From a virus, in the IMG/VR virus record IMGVR_UViG_3300020165_000200, positions 1 to 20,244 of that record: DNA of 20,244 nucleotides; one strand, written 5' to 3'. Position numbers and translations under genes: made by a program. The notes below the pieces were generated by a model. It had not been told where the DNA came from. It did no database searches and worked only from the letters and a program-made list of their open reading frames with translations. Positions 6,374 to 12,044 of this stretch are shown one piece after another; position 1 is the first letter of the stretch, and every line of letters begins with the position of its first letter.

Positions 6374-7740
6374 ATATAACTCCCTTCATCTTTCCACGAC
6401 TCATCAGATTTAAACTTTGTCGATGGCGCGTTATAAATACATTTAGCAAAGCCATCTCGACCGCTACGATTCTTTAATACAATTAAATAAGATTGAAGCG
6501 CGTTTAGCTCTTGTTCCTCGCAAGATACTTTTCCGCTTTCCTTCCATGTTCCCGTATTAGTCTTTCCGTAAGTTGATGCTTCCATTTGAGCAACCATTGA
6601 ACGGTGAATAGCTATAACCAAATGCGCGTCTTGTTCAATCGCTGAAGACTCTTGTAAGTTAGACAAATTAGGAAAATTATTCTCATCAGCGCCCCGATTT
6701 AACTGAGCCATTGGAACGATGCAGATATCTAACTCTTTCGCTATATCGGTTAAGACTCCGCTGATTTCCATGACTCGGTTACGTGGATCTTTTGAACCAT
6801 CATCACTCATTATCTTTTGCAGGTAGTCAACAAAAACAACTTCTGTTTTCGGCTGCCTTCTCATAATCTCCCGAATCATGCGCCTAACATTTGAAACCTG
6901 TCTGCGTGTTGTGTCCATGATTTCATATCTTGGATTAGAACGCAATTCACCAATCGCCTTTGTTGCTTCCTGTAAACCTTGAGCGCAATTAGCTTCAGCG
7001 AAGTCGGGGTTTATTTCACCCTCAATGTAAGCCAACCTTTCAAAACATTCTTTCTTGGTCATCTCAACAGAAACAAAACCGCAGAAAACACCATCATTAA
7101 CCATGTTATTCATAATTGACAAGCCTAATGCAGTCTTGCCGACCCTTGGACGCGCCCCTAAGACCACCATAGTACCTTTTTTAAAGCCTTTAATGAGTTT
7201 ATCGAGCCCATCTATGCCAGTAGGAATAAAAGCGCCTTGTTCACCATTACAACGATCTACCCAATCTTTAACAACTTCATTCAAAGCCTCGTCTTTCGTT
7301 TGTTCTTCATCAGTATTACTGAAAGCATCAATAGCGGTTATGGTTTCATTGGCGGTCAATAAAAGATTTTCCGTATCTTCTGCGGTGGTCTGTCCTTGGA
7401 TCAGATGAGCGCCTAACCTGGAAAGCTTGCCTTTTGCCCAACCTTCAAAAATTAGATGGTCGTAGGTTTTCCAGTTGTGGAACTCACCACCACAGGCGCG
7501 GATTTCTTGAATCGTTGTTGCTTGCGGGTAGATCTCTTTGAATTTCTTTGAAGCTGAAATAAGCGAAAGAGCGCCTTTCTTGACTTTCATCTCTTCCTTC
7601 CAAATTCTAAAAAAGGTATTTGTCTCTTCGTTAAAAAAAGGATTTTCAATACTCAAGGCTTTTGATTCCTCAAGTATTTCGGGGTTTCCTTTCAAAACTG
7701 ATAAAAGCTTATACCCTGCTTTTATTTGTTCGTTAATCAT
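6370..7740 (-). CDS. DnaB-like replicative DNA helicase
   Basis: A RecA-fold ring helicase that unwinds the phage replication fork with ATP. Walker A is GARPRVGKT at 195-203 and Walker B is VVFVDYLQ at 301-308, with D305 coordinating Mg. MAQLNRG (344-350) fits the conserved sensor region, and KNRSGRDG (423-430) lies where the arginine finger is expected. The N-terminal 150 residues look like the helical DnaB N-domain. Length (456 aa) is normal. It starts at ATG 7740, overlapping the initiator stop as TAATG, with GGAG 10 bases upstream. No primase was seen in this window, so host DnaG or a gene outside may serve. Confidence 0.95.
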   Translation of the reverse strand: MINEQIKAGYKLLSVLKGNPEILEESKALSIENPFFNEETNTFFRIWKEEMKVKKGALSLISASKKFKEIYPQATTIQEIRACGGEFHNWKTYDHLIFEGWAKGKLSRLGAHLIQGQTTAEDTENLLLTANETITAIDAFSNTDEEQTKDEALNEVVKDWVDRCNGEQGAFIPTGIDGLDKLIKGFKKGTMVVLGARPRVGKTALGLSIMNNMVNDGVFCGFVSVEMTKKECFERLAYIEGEINPDFAEANCAQGLQEATKAIGELRSNPRYEIMDTTRRQVSNVRRMIREIMRRQPKTEVVFVDYLQKIMSDDGSKDPRNRVMEISGVLTDIAKELDICIVPMAQLNRGADENNFPNLSNLQESSAIEQDAHLVIAIHRSMVAQMEASTYGKTNTGTWKESGKVSCEEQELNALQSYLIVLKNRSGRDGFAKCIYNAPSTKFKSDESWKDEGSYM

Positions 7741-8414
7741 TACAGAAAATCTCCTATTTGTCTTTGTTGCGGTTTTGGTGGTGTGTTGCTCACTATCTCA
7801 TCATTCCATGATTGCTGATTAAGATATGTATCGGGGTTTTTTCTAAATTGCTTATCCGGCTGAGATTCTTTATATTTCAAAACATGCTCAAAAATAGTCT
7901 TTCTTATCTCTTCGCTGAGTTTCTCATATTTAGATTCGCACTTGGGTTTGCCTGTCTTCTTGTCATACATTTCCCAAAACAATTCAAAAGGGTAATCGGT
8001 AGGTCTTTTGTTCTTTGTTCCTTGTTCTTTGTTATCTTGTTTATTTATACTAACAGTGCTTTGACTGTGCTTTGTACCATGCTTTTGCAGTGCTTTGTCT
8101 AGTGCTTTGGTAGGTGCCTTGGTATTTTTTACAATAGCAACTATGTTTGCAGAGTACTGATTCTTAGATGTTTCGATCATTTCAATGAATCCAAACTCAA
8201 CTAAATCTTTTAAGACTCCGCTATACGTTCGCCAGTTCTTAATTCCGATTGCTTCCATGACCATTTGAGAAGGGAAGCCGAACTTCTCTTTCCATCCTAA
8301 TCTGTTGCAATGCTCAATGGCAAAGAAATAGACTGCTGAATGACTTGGTTTAATTTTTTCGGGATTATCAAAACTGAAATCGAACCATGCGCGTGATAGC
8401 TCGTAGCCGTTCAT
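7740..8414 (-). CDS. Phage O-like replication initiator or helicase loader
   Basis: Likely opens the phage origin and delivers the helicase encoded directly downstream. Residues 5-90 have a winged-helix pattern (PSHSAVYFFAIEHCNRLGW, then YSGVLKDLVEFGFIEMIE). Residues 96-140 are a low-complexity linker rich in K, T, Q and N. Residues 141-210 form a second domain (FELFWEMYDKKTGKPK, later KNPDTYLNQQSWNDEI), a module I recall at the end of phage O and DnaD-type proteins. The linker is encoded by the iterons at 8055-8121, just as the lambda O linker carries ori. It starts at ATG 8414, 2 bases after the stop of the small RHH gene, and its own ribosome site is weak, so coupling is likely. Confidence 0.85.
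   Translation of the reverse strand: MNGYELSRAWFDFSFDNPEKIKPSHSAVYFFAIEHCNRLGWKEKFGFPSQMVMEAIGIKNWRTYSGVLKDLVEFGFIEMIETSKNQYSANIVAIVKNTKAPTKALDKALQKHGTKHSQSTVSINKQDNKEQGTKNKRPTDYPFELFWEMYDKKTGKPKCESKYEKLSEEIRKTIFEHVLKYKESQPDKQFRKNPDTYLNQQSWNDEIVSNTPPKPQQRQIGDFL
8006..8050. repeat. T-rich direct repeats next to iterons (candidate unwinding element)
   Basis: TTGTTCTTTGTT occurs at 8008-8019 and 8022-8033, with a looser third copy (TTGTTTATTTAT) at 8037-8048. The plus strand here is almost pure T with few C and G. It encodes the second half of the initiator linker. Beside the iteron cluster this could be the DNA-unwinding element of the origin, which is inference. Confidence 0.5.
8055..8121. 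repeat. Iteron cluster, candidate replication origin
   Basis: Six copies of AGTGCTTTG or near matches begin at 8055, 8066, about 8078, 8089, 8101 and 8113. The spacing is 11 or 12 bases, close to one helical turn. Three copies are exact (8055, 8089, 8101), 8066 reads TGTGCTTTG, 8078 is degenerate and 8113 reads GGTGCCTTG. The copies fall in all three reading frames of the initiator gene, so the pattern is not a by-product of a protein repeat. Such arrays bind an initiator protein, here probably the gene product itself. Confidence 0.75.
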
Positions 8415-8415
8415 A

Positions 8416-8550
8416 TTACTTGAACATGCCTTTGTAGCACTCTTGAACAGATTCCTTGATAATGAGCTTGATGCTCTTACCAGTTAGCTTCTTAATCTTC
8501 TTTACGTCATCAAGGAACTCTTTATCGACTTTTACAGATGCTTCTTTCAT
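8416..8550 (-). CDS. Minimal ribbon-helix-helix regulator, 44 aa
   Basis: First gene of the replication operon, starting at ATG 8550 behind AAAGGA. A short strand (EASVKVDKEFL) is followed by helix 1 (DDVKKIKKLTGK) and helix 2 (SIKLIIKESVQECYKGMF). This is the CopG/Arc strand-helix-helix plan at minimum length. Such repressors usually bind operators in their own promoter. The inverted repeat AAAGTATAGT / ACTATACTTT at 8586-8652 is a natural target. It ends 2 bases before the initiator gene. Confidence 0.78.
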   Translation of the reverse strand: MKEASVKVDKEFLDDVKKIKKLTGKSIKLIIKESVQECYKGMFK

Positions 8551-8585
8551 GGTATATCCTTTGTTTTATTTTTAGGTGATAAATC

Positions 8586-8665
8586 AAAGTATAGTGCCAA
8601 AAAGCTATTATCAAGCGTATTCTCTACTTTATTATATAAAAAACTATACTTTATATAATCTCTAC
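8586..8665 (-). promoter_or_regulatory. Replication operon promoter and operator region
   Basis: On the minus strand TTGATA (8614-8609) and TATACT (8593-8588) form a promoter-like pair with a short 15-base gap. A perfect TATAAT lies at 8636-8631. Inverted copies AAAGTATAGT (8586-8595) and ACTATACTTT (8643-8652) flank the region, and TCTCTAC repeats directly at 8621-8627 and 8659-8665. The layout suggests an operator that could be looped by the RHH protein at 8416-8550. Confidence 0.5.
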
Positions 8666-8705
8666 ACAAAAAAAGCAATCCCCCGCAGCCAACCCACCAT
8701 GACAC

Positions 8706-8740
8706 AAAAAAAAGGATCAGAGCCGTTGTCGCTCCAATCC
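8706..8740 (-). terminator. Rho-independent terminator with no coding gene ahead
   Basis: Minus strand: GGAT-TG-GAG, loop, CTC-TG-ATCC, then eight T. GGAT (8714-8717) pairs with ATCC (8737-8740) and GAG (8720-8722) with CTC (8732-8734), with a two-base internal mismatch between. The T run is only on the minus side, so it stops leftward transcription. No gene of useful length lies between it and the terminator near 8900. Confidence 0.7.
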
Positions 8741-8892
8741 TTGACTTAACCTACTGTCATCGGGCATTATGTAAGGGCCAAACAATTAGAGTCAAATGCG
8801 TAACGCTCTAAAGGATTTATTCGCGAGTTGAGCTCTGTTATACAACTTTATAAACAAGAAGCCTGCGGGCGCTATTCAATATAGCACCAAAA
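8741..8892 (-). ncRNA. Candidate small RNA, no coding gene seen
   Basis: This stretch has no convincing frame; the longest ATG frame toward the terminator at 8706-8740 gives 16 residues. It is bounded by two leftward terminators, so a separate short transcript may begin inside it. TTAGAG and CTCTAA can form a hairpin around GTTACGCATTTGA near 8786-8812. No clear -35/-10 pair was found, so the start is open. It could also be read-through leader for the replication operon. Confidence 0.3.
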
Positions 8893-8929
8893 CAAAAAAA
8901 AGACGAACCGCAGATATTCGGTTCGCCTT
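8893..8929 (-). terminator. Rho-independent terminator of the small-gene operon
   Basis: CGAACCG (8904-8910) pairs with CGGTTCG (8919-8925). Beyond one mismatch the stem extends by AAG/CTT. On the minus strand a run of eight T follows. It ends the operon whose last gene is 8986-9219. Confidence 0.88.
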
Positions 8930-8985
8930 CATAAGCGATAGATCAAGAGGGTTAGTCAAGAAACGCTTTTTACGCTTGGGTTAGG

Positions 8986-9219
8986 TTACTCTTTTAAAAC
9001 AATATTACCATACCCTTGAACCCTCTCGTCAATCAAATACTTTCCACTTTTCAAGTTTGCATCGAGACATTGCTTACACAGATCTATTGTTTCAGTGACA
9101 AAATGATCTGAAAAAGACCTTCCATCAGAACTATCAAAATGCCTTAACATCTGCATCTCTTCTTGGTTTACATCTTCCTGTGATTTACATACATCACACT
9201 TTATGATTGTTTCCTTCAC
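8986..9219 (-). CDS. Small zinc-ribbon-like protein, 77 aa
   Basis: Starts at GTG 9219, with GAGG 6 bases upstream. Cys pairs CDVC (8-11) and CKQC (48-51) are separated by 36 residues holding an aromatic turn (HFDSSDGRSFSDHF). This is a zinc-ribbon layout. It is the last gene of the leftward operon before the terminator near 8900. No family recognised. Confidence 0.72.
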   Translation of the reverse strand: MKETIIKCDVCKSQEDVNQEEMQMLRHFDSSDGRSFSDHFVTETIDLCKQCLDANLKSGKYLIDERVQGYGNIVLKE

Positions 9220-9220
9220 C

Positions 9221-9523
9221 TTACACCTCGCTTTTCGGGGTTAGTTTTTCGTTACATAGATTGTATATTCTGAACATGTCGTGATCAAAATCATTCATAG
9301 AGATAGTTTTTATATGCTCAAGACAATCCTCCAACTCCCTAACCCGATCCACCGCCTTCCCCGATACTTGGACGAGCGTTGTTGGGTCTATTTCTACCCA
9401 CTCGCCCTCACTGATTTCCATAAAAATACAATTACGCTTTCTTTTGCAGGTTCCTTTCGATATTGTCATTGAATTAACCGTATCTCCACCACGCATCCTC
9501 TCCGCTTTGTAAAGTTCGCTCAT
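9221..9523 (-). CDS. Hypothetical protein, 100 aa
   Basis: Starts at ATG 9523 in an ATGA overlap, with GGAG 8 bases upstream. A basic N-terminal part (SKGTCKRKRNCIFMEISEGE) is followed by a helical part (AVDRVRELEDCLEHIKTIS). Four cysteines are scattered without paired spacing. Not a family I know. It ends one base before the next gene. Confidence 0.65.
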   Translation of the reverse strand: MSELYKAERMRGGDTVNSMTISKGTCKRKRNCIFMEISEGEWVEIDPTTLVQVSGKAVDRVRELEDCLEHIKTISMNDFDHDMFRIYNLCNEKLTPKSEV

Positions 9524-9720
9524 TCGCCTTTCTCCTTTAGTTTTTCATTGTATTTATCGCACCATATGACGTCTTCGTTATCTTCAATCCCATACTCTAG
9601 AAGTTCGTAAGCTTCTTTTAGAAACTCCCTAGCCTCCTCAATTTGGCGTTCGAGGTCTTTGATTTTAATTTTAGCACATCCTGCACATGAATTATCGTTG
9701 CTATGTAGTGGGCAACTCAT
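9520..9720 (-). CDS. Cys/His-site protein with coiled coil, 66 aa
   Basis: Starts at ATG 9720 behind AAGGAGATAG, overlapping the upstream gene as ATGA. The N-terminus holds C3, H6, C12 and C15 (CPLHSNDNSCAGC), a possible metal site. A long charged helix follows (KIKIKDLERQIEEAREFLKE), so it may dimerise. Function unknown. Confidence 0.68.
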   Translation of the reverse strand: MSCPLHSNDNSCAGCAKIKIKDLERQIEEAREFLKEAYELLEYGIEDNEDVIWCDKYNEKLKEKGE

Positions 9721-9875
9721 TTTCTATCTCCTTCTACACATGGTTTATTATTCATCTTACCTCTAAGGCAGTAGTTTCTAGCCTCCTGTTCACACTGCTC
9801 GCAAGTTCTCATGTTGTGGCAATCGGGCTTCACAATAACGATGTCGCGGGTGCAGGTTGGTTTAGCGCATTTCAT
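9717..9875 (-). CDS. Cysteine-rich micro-protein, 52 aa
   Basis: Starts at ATG 9875 with AGGAG about 9 bases ahead and overlaps both neighbours by ATGA. Seven cysteines lie at 3, 8, 19, 25, 28, 36 and 46 (for example CTRD, CHNMRTCEQC, NYCLRG). This is dense for 52 residues and suggests at least one bound metal ion, with CEQC as the core pair. No family recognised. Confidence 0.65.
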   Translation of the reverse strand: MKCAKPTCTRDIVIVKPDCHNMRTCEQCEQEARNYCLRGKMNNKPCVEGDRK

Positions 9876-10033
9876 GGTTTATCACTCCTAAGTTCTTTTA
9901 ATGTATATGGTATTGAATAGTTCTTACATTGCTTATCTGTGCATGAATAAATACCGCGAACCCTCGTTAAAGACCATGCGCAATAGTTACACTTAAAAGT
10001 CAGTGATTTTCTTATTAAAAGTTTATTATTCAT
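9872..10033 (-). CDS. Small zinc-ribbon-like protein, 53 aa
   Basis: Starts at ATG 10033 in an ATGA overlap with the upstream gene, with GGAG upstream. A basic start (NNKLLIRKSLTFK) leads to CNYC (15-18), then C31 and C36 (SCTDKQCKNY). Four cysteines in this order fit a small zinc ribbon. Function unknown. Confidence 0.65.
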   Translation of the reverse strand: MNNKLLIRKSLTFKCNYCAWSLTRVRGIYSCTDKQCKNYSIPYTLKELRSDKP

Positions 10034-10212
10034 TTTCCGTCATCTCCGTATACTTTTATTTTAGTTTCTAAGTGCTGAATTACGTGCTCTGTTTTCAGTT
10101 TGTAGCCGAATAGCATAAACTCAGTTTCCTTTGTCTCAGCTTCGGCATACTCAAGTTCAAGCCTTCTGAGCTGGTCTTTCTCCCATTCTAATAAGTCTTG
10201 TAGAACGCTCAT
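10030..10212 (-). CDS. Small coiled-coil protein, 60 aa
   Basis: Starts at ATG 10212 behind AAGGAG with an ATGA overlap. Nearly all helix by pattern (LLEWEKDQLRRLELEYAEAE, then KTEHVIQHLETKIKVY). No cysteines and no known family. Continuous coupling with its neighbours supports a real gene. Confidence 0.65.
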   Translation of the reverse strand: MSVLQDLLEWEKDQLRRLELEYAEAETKETEFMLFGYKLKTEHVIQHLETKIKVYGDDGK

Positions 10213-10397
10213 TTTAATAGCTCCTTTAATTCATTTACTGCATTCTCATAATCGGCCTTATGTTGTGCTCTCAAAGGCTCTGTTCTGCCTCTCATTGCTA
10301 ACCAAGATTCACCCTCTTTTCTTTCGTTGTGCTTCTTGTCTATGTCGCCTTCCCAGACCGTTATCTTGAATCCCTTATAATATAATTGCTCACTCAT
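10209..10397 (-). CDS. Hypothetical protein, 62 aa
   Basis: Starts at ATG 10397, overlapping the upstream stop as ATGA, with a GAGGGGG site. An N-terminal beta-hairpin-like part (LYYKGFKITVWEGD) is followed by a basic middle and a helix (ADYENAVNELKELLK). The pattern is often seen in small phage proteins of unknown role. Confidence 0.65.
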   Translation of the reverse strand: MSEQLYYKGFKITVWEGDIDKKHNERKEGESWLAMRGRTEPLRAQHKADYENAVNELKELLK

Positions 10398-10552
10398 TGC
10401 ATCACCCCCTCTAGCTCAAAATCTGCCTCGCGATCATCGTAGGGCATTAGTTCGGGTTCCTCAACAAAAACGATTTCTTCTTTGATGTCGAGAATCTTGT
10501 TAAGCTCTCTTTGGCGCTTCATGTCTTGGAATCGCTCGAATGATGTTTTCAT
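10394..10552 (-). CDS. Hypothetical acidic protein, 52 aa
   Basis: Starts at ATG 10552 and ends as ATGA with the next gene. A basic N-terminal helix (FERFQDMKRQRELNKILDIK) is followed by an acidic tail (EEPELMPYDDREADFELEG). The split charge recalls DNA-mimic or adaptor micro-proteins, but nothing specific can be claimed. The ribosome site is weak and coupling with 10554-10769 is likely. Confidence 0.58.
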   Translation of the reverse strand: MKTSFERFQDMKRQRELNKILDIKEEIVFVEEPELMPYDDREADFELEGVMQ

Positions 10553-10553
10553 C

Positions 10554-10769
10554 TTAAATATCCCCCAATAAAAAAAGCTTTAGCATTACCGCGCCGACTC
10601 CAAGGATCGAAGCCGAGCCGATGAATAAAAGCTGAGCCAAGCTTGTGTTTGTGAACTGGTAGCTAGTCCAGTTCTGAAGCGTGGACTCGTCACCTGTTCG
10701 CTGAATCTTGCCGTGGCTTCTCATGTTGATGTAGAGTGCTCTCGTGTTGTCGTTTGTGGGTTGGTTCAT
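10554..10769 (-). CDS. Small membrane-anchored protein, 71 aa
   Basis: First gene of the leftward small-gene operon, starting at ATG 10769 behind CCAGGAGACAGAAA. The first 42 residues are polar (NDNTRALYINMRSHGKIQRT). Residues about 44-68 are a hydrophobic helix (LAQLLFIGSASILGVGAVML), so the protein is probably C-terminally anchored. Function unknown. Being promoter-proximal, it may be among the earliest products. Confidence 0.65.
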   Translation of the reverse strand: MNQPTNDNTRALYINMRSHGKIQRTGDESTLQNWTSYQFTNTSLAQLLFIGSASILGVGAVMLKLFLLGDI

Positions 10770-10799
10770 TTTCTGTCTCCTGGTTTATTAAAAAGGTAT

Positions 10800-11010
10800 C
10801 TCGGCCAAGGCGGTTCGTATTATATAATAAAGAAATCGTTAGATTTTTAAATTCCCCCGCAAATATCGAGGCCGAGCTTTATGTATATTAATAGCGATTT
10901 AAAATTAATACAAATGAAATATAATAAAAATACCTATTTTCTTTTAAGGTGTGCTTGATAAATACCTACCCACTACTATTTTTACTTACCTCAACAATAA
11001 ATTAAAGGTG
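10800..11010. promoter_or_regulatory. Divergent early control region
   Basis: AT-rich gap between leftward and rightward operons. Leftward: TATAAT at 10824-10819 without a good -35 box. Rightward: TTGATA (10955-10960), a 16-base gap and TATTTT (10977-10982), with AAAGGTG ahead of the ATG at 11015. CTCGGCC (10800-10806) and its inverse GGCCGAG (10870-10876) flank the leftward -10 box. AAATACCTA is repeated at 10928-10936 and 10960-10968, 32 bases apart. These are candidate operators, perhaps for the RHH protein encoded at 11015. Confidence 0.5.
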
Positions 11011-11014
11011 AAAT

Positions 11015-11158
11015 ATGAGTGAAAGATTCGTCAATCTAAACGTTCGACAATCCACGAGGGACAGAGCGATTAAGGTAAAAGAAGCACACAAGTTCAAGAA
11101 CCAGGATGAGTTAGTCAACAGGGCTCTTGATTCGCTAAGTAAAGAAATAAAGAAGTAA
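11015..11158 (+). CDS. Arc-like ribbon-helix-helix regulator, 47 aa
   Basis: First gene of the rightward operon. The strand (ERFVNLNVRQS), helix 1 (TRDRAIKVKEAHK) and helix 2 (NQDELVNRALDSLSKEI) follow the minimal Arc/MetJ plan. It probably dimerises and binds operators in the region just upstream. It starts at ATG 11015 behind AAAGGTG, and the next gene starts 15 bases after its stop. The promoter-proximal place favours autoregulation of the recombination genes. Confidence 0.8.
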   Translation: MSERFVNLNVRQSTRDRAIKVKEAHKFKNQDELVNRALDSLSKEIKK

Positions 11159-11173
11159 AAAACTGGAGATAAG

Positions 11174-11434
11174 ATGAGAATAATTATAAACGAACGATTC
11201 AAAGTAGAATGCAAAGACGGCTCAAACTACAATCTGATAGAAACATCAATGACTCAGCCTAAAGGTGGCAAAGAAGGAAAGCTGACCGACAAAGTGCTAG
11301 GTCATTTCGGCAGCACGTTCGGAGCTTTAAAGGCTTATGTTGATCGCAGGCTTGACGATTGCGGGAAAGTTGAGGACGTTAAGAATCACATTGATTCAGT
11401 TGTTGAAGAACTGAAATTAATTTTAAGCAAGTAA
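11174..11434 (+). CDS. Hypothetical protein, 86 aa
   Basis: Starts at ATG 11174 behind ACTGGAGATAAG. The N-terminus is beta-rich (MRIIINERFKVECKDGSNYN) and the rest helical (GSTFGALKAYVDRRLDD, then VEDVKNHIDSVVEELKLIL). The layout resembles small phage proteins that precede recombination genes in other phages, but I cannot name a family with certainty. It lies directly before the ERF gene. Confidence 0.7.
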   Translation: MRIIINERFKVECKDGSNYNLIETSMTQPKGGKEGKLTDKVLGHFGSTFGALKAYVDRRLDDCGKVEDVKNHIDSVVEELKLILSK

Positions 11435-11453
11435 AAAACTGGAGATAAGAAAG

Positions 11454-12044
11454 ATGGAAAAATCAGAATCAATTAAAGAACTTGCAACGGCTTTAAATAA
11501 GTTCCAAGCTGAGTGTAGCGGTGCGAAGAAAGACGCGGATAATCCTTTCTTTGGATCAAAGTACGCCAATCTTGAGGCGGTTATAAACTGCGCTAAATCA
11601 GCTTTAGATAATAACGGTTTAGCAGTGAGTCAGTTTCCTATAATGGATCAAGGATACTGCGGTGTTGAAACTATCCTTATGCACTCAAGCGGTGAATGGA
11701 TCAGTAATACTCTTTTATTAGCCTGTAAGAAGCAAGATCCCCAAGCGATGGGTTCAGCTATTACTTATGCAAGACGCTACGCTTATCAATCTGTTTTAGG
11801 TATCCCAAGTGAAGATGATGATGGTGAAAAGTCTATGACAAGGAATCAAGCGCCAATTCAACAACAAGCGCCTGCACCAGTTCAATATCAGCGGATCTCA
11901 CCTGCACAAGCTACTGAGTTAATGACCATCGCACAAAGCAAAAGCAAGGCTGGAGTTGATTCTGTAATGCAAGGCGCAAAGATTTCAGATATTGCGCTAA
12001 AGGATTATGAGCCCGCTAAAAATGCTTTATTGGGTATACAATAA
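11454..12044 (+). CDS. erf: ERF-family single-strand annealing protein
   Basis: Anneals complementary single strands in phage recombination. ERF signatures are NPFFGSKYANLEAV (28-41), an SALDNNGLAVSQFP block (48-61), GVETILMHSSGEWIS (69-83) and GSAITYARRYAYQSVLGIPSEDDDG (about 98-122). The C-terminal 70 residues are a glutamine- and alanine-rich linker plus a short helical tail. Length (196 aa) is usual. It starts at ATG 11454 behind ACTGGAGATAAG and shares TAATG with the nuclease gene, the normal pairing of annealase and 5'-3' exonuclease. Confidence 0.94.
   Translation: MEKSESIKELATALNKFQAECSGAKKDADNPFFGSKYANLEAVINCAKSALDNNGLAVSQFPIMDQGYCGVETILMHSSGEWISNTLLLACKKQDPQAMGSAITYARRYAYQSVLGIPSEDDDGEKSMTRNQAPIQQQAPAPVQYQRISPAQATELMTIAQSKSKAGVDSVMQGAKISDIALKDYEPAKNALLGIQ

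Noticed and set aside
7055-7408. Plus-strand frame of 117 codons inside the helicase gene
   Set aside because: It lies opposite a well-supported DnaB-like gene and has no start signal or domain.
7538-8102. Two plus-strand frames opposite the helicase and initiator genes
   Set aside because: The translations are hydrophobic shadows of Lys/Glu-rich coding sequence, and neither has a ribosome site.
8671-8985. Possible CRISPR array or tRNA in the gene-poor stretch
   Set aside because: No regularly spaced repeats and no cloverleaf or CCA-like end; only terminator hairpins and weak stems are seen.
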